From Xanthobacteraceae bacterium (lineage in GTDB: Bacteria > Pseudomonadota > Alphaproteobacteria > Rhizobiales > Xanthobacteraceae), in contig JAIESC010000038.1 in the NCBI GenBank assembly GCA_019746355.1, positions 1-59,354 of the forward strand: a DNA stretch of 59,354 nt, in the 5' to 3' direction. The stretch's first letter is position 1, and every line of letters begins with the position of its first letter. The notes under the pieces are model-generated. The model was given only the letters and a program-made list of their open reading frames with translations. It ran no database searches and was not told where the DNA came from. A program made the translations under genes and the position numbers. This document shows positions 17,259 to 25,251 of the stretch, piece after piece.

Positions 17259-18095
17259 ATGTGCAGGGATTGTGGCTGCGGAGCGCCTGATCGGCATCAA
17301 GTGCATGACGCGGACGGCACGCGCATGCACGTGCCGCCCCGCCGGACCGCCAGCCTCGTCGCGAACGTCCTTGCCGACCTGCATTCCGCCAACCGGAAGG
17401 AGGCCGGACATAACCGGGAGCACTTCGACCGGCACGGCGTGCTGGCAATCAACCTGATGTCCTCGCCCGGAGCCGGCAAGACGGCGCTGCTCGAGGCCAC
17501 GATCGGCTGTCTCGGCGCCGAACTCGGCATCGCCGTCATCGAGGGCGACCTCGAGACCGAGAACGACGCCGACAGGATACGTGCGAAGGGCGTGCCGGCG
17601 GTGCAGATCACCACGGGCAACGCCTGCCATCTCGACGCCGTCATGGTGCACGATGCCCTGCATCATCTCGATCTCGGCCGTCTCGACGTCCTGTTCATCG
17701 AGAACGTGGGCAATCTGGTTTGCCCGGCGGCGTTCGATCTCGGTCAGCACTTCAACGTGACCTTGCTGTCGGCGACCGAAGGGGACGACAAGCCGGCCAA
17801 GTATCCGGTCATGTTCCGTGGCAGCGATCTGGTCGTCGTGACCAAGACCGACCTGCTTCCCCACCTTGATGACTTCGACCTGTCGCGCGCCGAGGCCTCG
17901 CTCAGGGCTTCCGGCTATGCCGGACCGCTGCTCAAGACGACGACGAAGCGGGCGGGCGGACCGTCCGAATGGATCGAATGGCTTCGCCAGGCCATCGTGG
18001 ACCACGGTCGGAAGCATGGTCCGGCACGGGGCATCGCACGGAAGCGAGGGCATGCCCATGCCGCGCCGGCGCACGCGGCGGAGCGGCAGCCGTGA
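17259..18095 (+). CDS. hypB: Hydrogenase nickel-insertion GTPase HypB
   Basis: A 278-residue GTPase. The ATG at 17259 (GGGGAGAGG upstream) gives the expected MCRDCGCG metal-binding N-terminus; an in-frame ATG at 17211 is less likely. The P-loop is SSPGAGKT, followed by EGDLETENDADR, IENVGNLVCPAAFDLG (Ni/Zn Cys) and TKTDLL (guanine specificity). There is no poly-His storage stretch near the N-terminus, only scattered His at both ends. It overlaps the hypD start (GTGA). Confidence 0.95.
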   Translation: MCRDCGCGAPDRHQVHDADGTRMHVPPRRTASLVANVLADLHSANRKEAGHNREHFDRHGVLAINLMSSPGAGKTALLEATIGCLGAELGIAVIEGDLETENDADRIRAKGVPAVQITTGNACHLDAVMVHDALHHLDLGRLDVLFIENVGNLVCPAAFDLGQHFNVTLLSATEGDDKPAKYPVMFRGSDLVVVTKTDLLPHLDDFDLSRAEASLRASGYAGPLLKTTTKRAGGPSEWIEWLRQAIVDHGRKHGPARGIARKRGHAHAAPAHAAERQP

Positions 18096-19240
18096 CATCG
18101 TCGGCGCGGACATGGCTTGACCGCATCCGCGATCTTCCGCTCGCACGCCCGGTGAGCATCCTCAACGTGTGCGGCGGTCACGAGCGCACGCTGGCGGCAG
18201 CCGGGCTCCGGAAGCTGATGCCTTCGGGTGTCAATCTCATCCCGGGACCGGGATGTCCGGTCTGCGTGTGTCCGGAGGAGGACGTTTTCGAGGCGATCCA
18301 TCTTGCACTGCATGAACGGGTCGTACTGGTCGCTTTCGGCGACATGCTGCGCGTGCCGGTCAATGTCCCCAAGGGACAGCCGCGTTCGCTCGAACAGGCC
18401 AAGGCGCTCGGCGCCGATGTCCGGCCGATTGCGAGCCCGATGGAAGCCGCCGCCATCGCCCGCGGCAGCCCCGAGCGGACTGTCGTGTTCTTTGTTGCCG
18501 GCTTCGAGACGACGCTCGCCCCGGTGGCCGCGCTCATCAGCCAGGGACTGCCCCGCAATCTCCTGCTGCTTGTCGCCGGCCGGTTGACATGGCCGGCCGT
18601 CGCCATGCTGCTGCGGTCCGAACAGCCCGGCTTCGATGCGCTCATCGCGCCGGGCCACGTGGCGACGGTCATGGGTCCGGAGGAATGGGAGTTCGTGGTC
18701 CGCGACCACTCCATGCCTGCCGCCATCGGCGGCTTCACGCCGGAGAGCCTGCTGGCAGCGACCTATTCGACTCTCCGCCAGATCATCGACGGGCGCAGCT
18801 TTCTCGACAATTGCTACGGCGAGAGCGTCAGACCCGGCGGCAATCCGACCGCACGGCGCTGCATCGCCGAGACCATGGATGTGGTCGACGCCGGCTGGCG
18901 CGGGATCGGGATCATTCCGGATTCCGGCTATCGGCTGCACCCCGCATATGCGGCACATGACGCGCGGCTGCATTTCCCTGCCGATGACCGCGGGCCGCGG
19001 CCGCGCCGCGGGGAGATGCCGCCCGGTTGCGACTGCGCGCGTGTCATCCTCGGCAAGGTGCTTCCCACGGACTGCCGGCTTTACGGAAGCGCCTGCACGC
19101 CCGACTCCGCCATCGGGCCTTGCATGGTTTCGGATGAAGGCGCGTGCCATGTCTGGTGGAGCGCGGGGCATCGCCGCACGGGATCCCGCCCTGCCGCGAT
19201 CAGGGCGGTTCGGGCGGACGCCGATCGGACCGCGCCGTGA
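18092..19240 (+). CDS. hypD: Hydrogenase maturation protein HypD
   Basis: A 382-residue iron-sulfur scaffold protein that assembles Fe(CN)2CO with HypC and HypE. Key motifs are CGGHERTL, GPGCPVCV, the GFETT/APGHVATVMG region and the C-terminal cluster ligands in GCDCARVILG, DCRLYGSAC and GPCMVSDEGAC. The start is a GTG overlapping the hypB stop. The last about 30 residues (after CHVWW) form a basic tail. Confidence 0.95.
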   Translation: MTSSARTWLDRIRDLPLARPVSILNVCGGHERTLAAAGLRKLMPSGVNLIPGPGCPVCVCPEEDVFEAIHLALHERVVLVAFGDMLRVPVNVPKGQPRSLEQAKALGADVRPIASPMEAAAIARGSPERTVVFFVAGFETTLAPVAALISQGLPRNLLLLVAGRLTWPAVAMLLRSEQPGFDALIAPGHVATVMGPEEWEFVVRDHSMPAAIGGFTPESLLAATYSTLRQIIDGRSFLDNCYGESVRPGGNPTARRCIAETMDVVDAGWRGIGIIPDSGYRLHPAYAAHDARLHFPADDRGPRPRRGEMPPGCDCARVILGKVLPTDCRLYGSACTPDSAIGPCMVSDEGACHVWWSAGHRRTGSRPAAIRAVRADADRTAP

Positions 19241-19782
19241 AGACCTCGGCTCCTGCGCCGGCGGCACCAGGCAGCGTCTGCGGGCGTTTCCGCCCGGTCA
19301 TCGTCGGCATCGGCAACACCCTGCTCGGCGACGAGGGCATCGGTGTCCATGTCGTCCGCCGTCTACGGCATCTTGTGCCGGCCGATAGCGGCATCGAGCT
19401 CGTCGACGGAGGCACGTTGAGCTTCAATCTGCTGCCGGTGATCGAAAGCACGGCCTGCCTGATCGCCGTGGATGCAGCCGACTTCGGCGAGTTGCCCGGC
19501 TCCGTTCACTGCCTGGTCGGGGACGACTTCGACCGGTTCCTCGGCCGGTCGCGGCACACCGCGCATGAGGTCGGACTGAGGGAGCTGCTCGACATGGCGC
19601 GGCTTGGAGGCCGCTTGCCCGGCCGCCGCGCACTGGTCGGAGTGCAGCCGCAGCGGATCGACTGGGGCGAAGAGCCGACCGAACTGGTCGCCGCCGCTAT
19701 CCCCGCGGCCGCCGATCTGGCGCTGGGTCTGGCGGACGAATGGTGCCGGCTGCCGCCGCTCGAAGGTGTGCATGATGCTTGA
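19237..19782 (+). CDS. hyaD: Hydrogenase maturation endopeptidase (HyaD/HupD type)
   Basis: A 181-residue M52-family protease that removes the 15-residue tail of the large subunit once Ni is in place. The family motif VGIGNTLLGDEGIGVHV holds the first Ni-binding acid (DEG); VDGGTLSF and AVDAAD provide the second acid, and RHTAHEVGL the His. The start is GTG, overlapping the hypD stop. Its position inside the hyp genes and not next to the large subunit is notable. Confidence 0.93.
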   Translation: MKTSAPAPAAPGSVCGRFRPVIVGIGNTLLGDEGIGVHVVRRLRHLVPADSGIELVDGGTLSFNLLPVIESTACLIAVDAADFGELPGSVHCLVGDDFDRFLGRSRHTAHEVGLRELLDMARLGGRLPGRRALVGVQPQRIDWGEEPTELVAAAIPAAADLALGLADEWCRLPPLEGVHDA

Positions 19783-22051
19783 GGTCCGGCAAAGCACGAC
19801 CGTTGCGGGCCGCCGGATCGTGGTTGCCGGCCGGGTCCAGGGCGTCGGCTTCAGGCCGTTCGTCAAACGCCTTGCGTGTCGTCTCGGTCTGTCCGGCTGG
19901 GTCCGCAACCATGCCGGCGCCGTCCAAATCATGGTCTGCGGCGACGCGGACTCCCTCGACCGGTTCATCGCGGACCTGATCGCCGAGGCTCCGCCATTTG
20001 CGCGGCCGCGGTTGCACGAGGCCGCTCCTTGCGATGCCGCAGACACCGACGGATTTCTCATCCTGGACAGCGAAGGCGGCGATGTCCGCCGTGCGGACGT
20101 CGCACCGGATCAGTCCGTCTGCGAGGAATGCCTGGCGGAAATGCGCGATCCCGGCGCGCGCCGCCACCGGTATCCGTTCACTAACTGCACGCAATGCGGC
20201 CCCCGATACACCATTGTCCGCGCACTGCCATATGATCGCGCGAACACCACGATGGCCGGCTTCGCGATGTGCGAGCACTGCCGCCGCGAGTATGCTGATC
20301 CTTTCGATCGCCGCTTCCACGCCGAACCGATCGCCTGCCCCGACTGCGGGCCGCAACTGCGCTTCGTGGCCCCCGGGCGTGATACCTCGCCATCGGGCGG
20401 CGACGCCATTGCAGCCACTGTCGACGTGTTGAGGAACGGCATGACAGTGGCCGTCAAGGGCATCGGCGGCTACCACTTGATGTGCGACGCGACGAGCGAG
20501 ACCGCCGTCGGACGGTTGCGGCACGCCAAGCGGCGGCCGCACAAACCCTTTGCGGTGATGGTGGCACCACGGCCTTCGGACGACCGGTTCGCGCTTGGCC
20601 GGCTGGCGGAAATCGGCGGGGTCGAGGAAGCCGCCTTGTTCAGTGCCGCCCGGCCGATCGTTCTTGTCCGCAGACGGCGCGCCGCCGCGCTCGCCCCCGC
20701 GGTTGCCCCCGGCCTCGATGAGGTCGGCCTGATGCTGCCGTACAGCCCGCTGCACGAGCTCATTCTCGATGCATTCGGGCGGCCTGTCGTGGCCACCAGC
20801 GCCAACATCAGCGGCGAGCCCGTTCTGACAATCGCCGAGGACGTCGAGGCGCGGCTGGCGGGATGCTGCGACGCGTTCCTTCACCACGACCGTCCGATCG
20901 AGCGGCCGGCCGACGATTCCGTGATCCGTGTCATCGCCGGCAAGCCCAGAATCCTCCGGCTCGGGCGCGGAGTTGCGCCGCTTGCGATCGGCACCCCCTA
21001 CCGGTCGGCCGAAGCCGTGCTCGCCTGCGGAGGCCAGCTCAAGACCACCGTTTCGTTGGCGTTCGACGACCGGGTCGTCGTCTCCCCGCATATCGGGGAC
21101 ATGGGAAACCTGCGCTCGAGCCGCGTGTTCGGAAACGTGACGCAGGGAATGCAGTCGTTGTTCGGCATCGGCGCGCGGCGCGTCGTCCACGACGGCCATC
21201 CGGATTTCACCAGCACGCGCTGGGCCCGGCGGCACGTGTTGCCTGCCGCAGCCGTGCAGCATCACTTCGCGCATGCCTCCGCGCTGGCAGGCGAACACGG
21301 GAAGACAACGCACCTCCTGGTCTTTGCATGGGACGGGCTGGGGTACGGCACGGATGGAACGCTATGGGGGGGCGAGATGCTGGCCGGTTGTCCCGGCCGC
21401 TGGCGGCGTGTGGGCACGATTCGTCCGGTCCGGATCGTCGGCGGCGACCGCGCCGCTCTGGAGCCGTGGCGCAGCGCGTGCTCCTTCTGCTGGGAGACAG
21501 GCGTCGAATGGGGCAGCCATCGTCCGGAATTTTCCGCCATGCGGCATGCCTGGCAGGAAGGGTCCGCCACGCAGCGGACCAGCTCGGTCGGACGGCTGTT
21601 CGATGCGGCAGCGGCGCTGCTCGGGCTGGTCGAAACGGCAAGTTACGACGGGCAAGCTCCGGCCCTCGTCGAATGCGCGGCCTCCGCGCTGCCTGCGGGT
21701 GCGCCGCTTCCGGTGCATGACGACGGCACGATCCGGACCGTCGATTGGAGCCCGCTTGTTCCGTTGTTGCTGGACGCTCGGTCGTCCGTCGGCCGCCGCG
21801 CGGCGGCTTTCCATGCGGCACTGGCTGCGACGATCCTGGCGGAAGCGCGCCATTGGCGCGCGGTCGACGGGACGGATTCGGTCGGACTGACCGGCGGCGC
21901 GTTCCAGAACAGGCGCCTGACGGAGCACGCGGCCTCTGCGCTGGAACGCGACGGCTTCGCGGTGTTGCTGCACGAACGCGTGCCGCCGAATGACGGCGGT
22001 CTCAGCTTCGGCCAGGCGGTCGAGTTCGCGGCGGGGAGTGCAGGCACATGA
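19772..22051 (+). CDS. hypF: Carbamoyltransferase HypF
   Basis: A 759-residue protein making the cyanide precursor from carbamoyl phosphate. Domains in order: acylphosphatase (GRVQGVGFRPFVKRL, residues about 15-90), two zinc-finger-like CxxC-x18-CxxC motifs (CEEC/CTQC and CEHC/CPDC, about 108-190), a YrdC-like domain (KGIGGYHLMCDATSE) and a Kae1-like domain (HHFAHASA, DGLGYGTDG, GGAFQNRRL). Two adjacent ATG codons at 19772 and 19775 are possible starts. It overlaps the protease gene and the start of hypE. Confidence 0.95.
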   Translation: MMLEVRQSTTVAGRRIVVAGRVQGVGFRPFVKRLACRLGLSGWVRNHAGAVQIMVCGDADSLDRFIADLIAEAPPFARPRLHEAAPCDAADTDGFLILDSEGGDVRRADVAPDQSVCEECLAEMRDPGARRHRYPFTNCTQCGPRYTIVRALPYDRANTTMAGFAMCEHCRREYADPFDRRFHAEPIACPDCGPQLRFVAPGRDTSPSGGDAIAATVDVLRNGMTVAVKGIGGYHLMCDATSETAVGRLRHAKRRPHKPFAVMVAPRPSDDRFALGRLAEIGGVEEAALFSAARPIVLVRRRRAAALAPAVAPGLDEVGLMLPYSPLHELILDAFGRPVVATSANISGEPVLTIAEDVEARLAGCCDAFLHHDRPIERPADDSVIRVIAGKPRILRLGRGVAPLAIGTPYRSAEAVLACGGQLKTTVSLAFDDRVVVSPHIGDMGNLRSSRVFGNVTQGMQSLFGIGARRVVHDGHPDFTSTRWARRHVLPAAAVQHHFAHASALAGEHGKTTHLLVFAWDGLGYGTDGTLWGGEMLAGCPGRWRRVGTIRPVRIVGGDRAALEPWRSACSFCWETGVEWGSHRPEFSAMRHAWQEGSATQRTSSVGRLFDAAAALLGLVETASYDGQAPALVECAASALPAGAPLPVHDDGTIRTVDWSPLVPLLLDARSSVGRRAAAFHAALAATILAEARHWRAVDGTDSVGLTGGAFQNRRLTEHAASALERDGFAVLLHERVPPNDGGLSFGQAVEFAAGSAGT

Positions 22052-23094
22052 TGGCGGGCACAGGACGAAGCGGTTCGTCCGCTGTTTCGGATGGCCATGT
22101 CTCGCTGGCGCACGGCAACGGCGGACGCCGGATGCGGTTGCTGATCGAGGAATTGTTCGCACGCCATCTCGGCAATCCGCTGCTCGATTGCGGGGCCGAT
22201 GCGGCGCCGTTGCCACCGCTGCCGGGGGACGTCACGCCGCTGGTCACAACCGACGGCTTCACGGTCGATCCGCTGGAATTTCCCGGCGGCGATATCGGAA
22301 GCCTGGCCGTGCACGGCACGGTCAATGATCTTGCTGTGTCCGGTGCCGAACCGCGGTACATGACGCTCAACTGCTTCCTCGAAGAAGGCTTCGATCTTCG
22401 GATTCTCGATCGCCTTGTCGCGTCGATGGCGGCGGCGGCGCGGGAGTCCGGCGTATCGGTGGTCGCGGGCGATACCAAGGTCGTCCGGCGCGGCGAAGGC
22501 GGCGGCGTCTACCTTGCAACGACCGGCATCGGAATCCGTCCGGCGGCCCTTGATCTCGGCCTGGGCCGCATCGCCGCCGGAGACCGCATCCTGGTGAGCG
22601 GACCAGTCGGCGACCACGGGACCGCCGTCCTGCTGGCGCGGGGCCAGTTCGGGCTCAGCGGCGATCTGCTGTCGGACTGCGCCAGCGTCCTCCCGGTGAC
22701 CCGCGCGCTGCTTGCCGTGCAGGGCCTGCGCTTCATGCGCGATCCGACGCGCGGCGGATTGGCCACCGTGGCGCACGAAATCGTGCGGCATACCGGCTTG
22801 GGCGTCCGGCTGTCTGAGCAGGACGTTCCGATCCGCGGGCAGGTGCGCGCGGTCTGTGAAATGCTCGGCTACAATCCGCTCTATCTTGCCTGCGAGGGCC
22901 GCGTGGTCGCCGTGGTTGACCCGGCTTCCGCGGGCGCCGCGCTGGCGGCGATGCGGGGCCCCGGCCGGTCGCCCGCGGCCGCCTGCATCGGCACGGTGGG
23001 CGCCGACGAACCCTGTGTCGTCCTGGAAACGGAGCTCGGCGGCGAGCGGTTGATCGAGGAGCTCGAAGCCGACCCCCTGCCGCGGATCTGCTGA
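22048..23094 (+). CDS. hypE: Hydrogenase maturation factor HypE
   Basis: A 348-residue PurM-like enzyme that dehydrates the thiocarboxamide to thiocyanate for transfer to iron. It has the SLAHGNGGRRM start motif, VTTDGFTVDPLEFPGGDIG, the SGPVGDHG and RDPTRGGLATV segments, and ends in PRIC, which places the substrate-carrying Cys at the C-terminus. It is coupled to hypF through an ATGA overlap and ends the operon. Confidence 0.95.
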   Translation: MMAGTGRSGSSAVSDGHVSLAHGNGGRRMRLLIEELFARHLGNPLLDCGADAAPLPPLPGDVTPLVTTDGFTVDPLEFPGGDIGSLAVHGTVNDLAVSGAEPRYMTLNCFLEEGFDLRILDRLVASMAAAARESGVSVVAGDTKVVRRGEGGGVYLATTGIGIRPAALDLGLGRIAAGDRILVSGPVGDHGTAVLLARGQFGLSGDLLSDCASVLPVTRALLAVQGLRFMRDPTRGGLATVAHEIVRHTGLGVRLSEQDVPIRGQVRAVCEMLGYNPLYLACEGRVVAVVDPASAGAALAAMRGPGRSPAAACIGTVGADEPCVVLETELGGERLIEELEADPLPRIC

Positions 23095-23119
23095 GGTTCC
23101 GCGACCGCGAGCTCATCCG

Positions 23120-23524
23120 TCATGTGCCTGGTCCGAGCCGTCGTCGAAGCGCATCGACGGCGTCATGCATCTCGGCGTCATCTGCCTTCAGCAGATCCGG
23201 TATCCGGGCAATCTCGATGAATTCGCCGACAGTATCGCCGGCGGTGTTGCGCTGCGTGCCCCACCATACCCCGGCGGTACCGGTTTCCTCGAACGAGCAC
23301 GAGCCGACGCCGTGCACGGTCGCTTCGACCTCGCCTTTTCCCAGAAATCCGCGGATGGCGTGGAGGCCGTCCGGTGGCAGCGGAAGCCGGCGGAGATCGA
23401 TACGCGCCGCTTCTCCGTTTGCGAGCAGGCTTGCCAGCTTCGCTTCAACTTCGCGGAGCACCGCCTGGATCATCGGCTGGTCGATCGGGCTTCCGAATCC
23501 GGTCGTCGCCTGCACGCGGGCCAT
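23120..23524 (-). CDS. Single-domain HupH/HyaF-like hydrogenase expression protein
   Basis: A 134-residue protein; the ATG at 23524 has CGGAG upstream, while a longer frame to 23608 begins with TTG. The core GLHAIRGFLGKGEVEATVHG, the FEETGTAGVWWGTQRN segment and FIEIARIPDLLKAD match the C-terminal conserved region of HupH/HyaF, proteins used in uptake-hydrogenase assembly. Standard HupH/HyaF is about 280 residues with a repeated arrangement; here only one unit is present. It lies on the opposite strand, 25 bases from the hypE end, and would need its own promoter. Confidence 0.82.
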   Translation of the reverse strand: MARVQATTGFGSPIDQPMIQAVLREVEAKLASLLANGEAARIDLRRLPLPPDGLHAIRGFLGKGEVEATVHGVGSCSFEETGTAGVWWGTQRNTAGDTVGEFIEIARIPDLLKADDAEMHDAVDALRRRLGPGT

Positions 23525-23734
23525 CACCAGCTCCGTTCTGCCAAGCTTCCGCTCCGGACCGGACGCGCTGCCGTCATCCTCGAGCCGGCGCGTGTCCCCG
23601 GACAACAACGGTCAGCTCGACTTCGTGAGCCATCATCAGCGGCACCAGCACGGCTCCGAAAAGGGCCCGCTTCACTTTAAGCATCTCAGTCACCTTAGTG
23701 TTGCAGATGTTTCAATCCGGCTGCGGCATACGGA

Positions 23735-24445
23735 TCACTTCGCCGGCGTGCCGACGGAGGCTCCCGGCATGGGGGCCAATCCGAGCACCATCCTGCGCTG
23801 GTCCGCTGTCAGGGCCTTGGCCGCTTCGCCGACGGCACGGATGAAGGACAGCCGCATATCGGATCTGAGCTTCTCGATCTCGCGCAACTTGGCCTCGATC
23901 GCGGCGGCGTCGGGTTGTTCGGCCGCTGTGATCATCCACAGCGCCTGCTCTGCGTCGTCGATCTTCCGCTGGGCGGCTGATTGCTCGACCAATGTGCGCT
24001 GTTTGGTGCCGTTCAACGAGGTCGTCTGCTCGACGCTGAAACCGAGCTTGTCGGAATAGTCGAGGAAGAAACCACTGGCGCCGACGTGATAGAGATGGGA
24101 CGCGCCGGCAAAGCCGGGAAGCGCGGACGTCATGGTCATGGTCGTGCCCGCTCCGGGAGCCTTGCCCATCGCTCCCATGCAGCACATGCCGCCCATCCCG
24201 CCCATGCCGCCCATGCCGCCGCTGCCCTGATCGGTCATCGTGCCGGTCCCGGCCATCCCCGGACTGGACATGCCGGACATGCCACCCATACCGCCGCGTT
24301 TGCCCATCTCGTCCATCATCGCCAGCCGCACAGGTTCATCGGCAACGGGCGCGGCATGCGTGTGGCCGGCGACGGACAGCCAACCCAGGGCGGCAACAGG
24401 GATCAGCAGCTTCAATCCGCTATAGCTCGACTTGATATCTGACAT
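23735..24445 (-). CDS. Periplasmic Spy/CpxP-like metal-sensor protein, Met/Gly-rich
   Basis: A 236-residue secreted protein with a signal peptide ending near AHAAP (residue 33). Residues 45-100 are an extreme Met/Gly repeat (runs of GGMGGM, plus one MCCM). The C-terminal 120 residues are helical (LGFSVEQTTSLNGTKQR, then EQPDAAAIEAKLREIEKLR and LTADQRRMVLGL), typical of the periplasmic heavy-metal sensor/Spy group. Strong ribosome site GAGGAGG. It faces the hydrogenase operon and is likely transcribed separately from copAB, whose end is 26 bases upstream. Confidence 0.82.
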   Translation of the reverse strand: MSDIKSSYSGLKLLIPVAALGWLSVAGHTHAAPVADEPVRLAMMDEMGKRGGMGGMSGMSSPGMAGTGTMTDQGSGGMGGMGGMGGMCCMGAMGKAPGAGTTMTMTSALPGFAGASHLYHVGASGFFLDYSDKLGFSVEQTTSLNGTKQRTLVEQSAAQRKIDDAEQALWMITAAEQPDAAAIEAKLREIEKLRSDMRLSFIRAVGEAAKALTADQRRMVLGLAPMPGASVGTPAK

Positions 24446-24471
24446 GGCGATTCCTCCTCAAAGAGCGCACT

Positions 24472-25251
24472 TCACCAAAGGAGCCGGAGTCCGGCGACAA
24501 GATAGACCGAGGAGGTTCGCTTCAACTCCCGCTCCGCGATCGCGGCCGTCTCGCCGACCTTCCGGTCCCAGGCGACGCCAATGTAGGGCGCGAAGTTGCG
24601 GAGCATCTCGTAGCGGAGCCGCGCTCCCAGTTCGAAGTCGGTGATGCCCCGGCCGAGGCCGAGCTCAGTGACGGATTGCGCCTGGATCCGGACATCGATC
24701 CGCGGCTGGAAGATCAGTCGGTTCGTGATCAGCAGATCGTGCCACGCCGTGAATGAACCTGATATGTCCCCCTTCTCGCTCACATAGGCGTCGGCATCGA
24801 TTTCGATGAAACCAGGCGCCAAGCCTTCGACGCCGATCACGGCATAGGTGCGCGAAGGCTTTGGCGAGAAATCGTGGCGCACGCCAATCTGGAGATCAAA
24901 GTAGTAGCTGATCAGCCGTGAATAGAGGACCTGTATCTGGGCTTCGTCGAACTTCTTGGCCCGGCCGTCGTAAAAGCCTTCGGATTTCAAAAACAACTTG
25001 TCGTAATCGGTCCCGACGTAGGCTTCCAAGTCCCAGCGTGCGTTGTCGCTGCCGCCAAGGCGATTCCATTCCAGCTTGTCAAACCGGACGGCGTAATAGA
25101 CCTGCTGGTCCGGAAAGCTTGCCGAGTTCGGGTTTCGAAGCCATATCGGCGATTGGCGGAACTTTGCTTCCTCGGCTGTCTGGGCCACCGCGATTGACGC
25201 CGAGGCCATGACGCAGAGGCTACCGACTGCAGCCGCGACAAGCGCCTTCAT
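24472..25251 (-). CDS. copB: Copper resistance outer-membrane protein CopB
   Basis: A 259-residue beta-barrel protein. The ATG at 25251 gives a signal peptide (MKALVAAAVGSLCVMASASIAVA). The mature sequence has alternating beta-strands and ends in an aromatic residue (RLLW), as outer-membrane barrels do; EWNRLGGSDNARWDLEAYVG and the IGVRHDFSPKPSRTYAV region match CopB/PcoB. Its Met-rich N-terminal segment, common in CopB, is nearly absent. The start overlaps the copA stop (ATGA), so the two are coupled. Confidence 0.92.
   Translation of the reverse strand: MKALVAAAVGSLCVMASASIAVAQTAEEAKFRQSPIWLRNPNSASFPDQQVYYAVRFDKLEWNRLGGSDNARWDLEAYVGTDYDKLFLKSEGFYDGRAKKFDEAQIQVLYSRLISYYFDLQIGVRHDFSPKPSRTYAVIGVEGLAPGFIEIDADAYVSEKGDISGSFTAWHDLLITNRLIFQPRIDVRIQAQSVTELGLGRGITDFELGARLRYEMLRNFAPYIGVAWDRKVGETAAIAERELKRTSSVYLVAGLRLLW

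Noticed and set aside
23735..24445. Glycine/methionine repeat as a possible tandem DNA repeat element
   Set aside because: The repeated GGCATG-type units follow the codons of the Met/Gly-rich protein and are explained by it.
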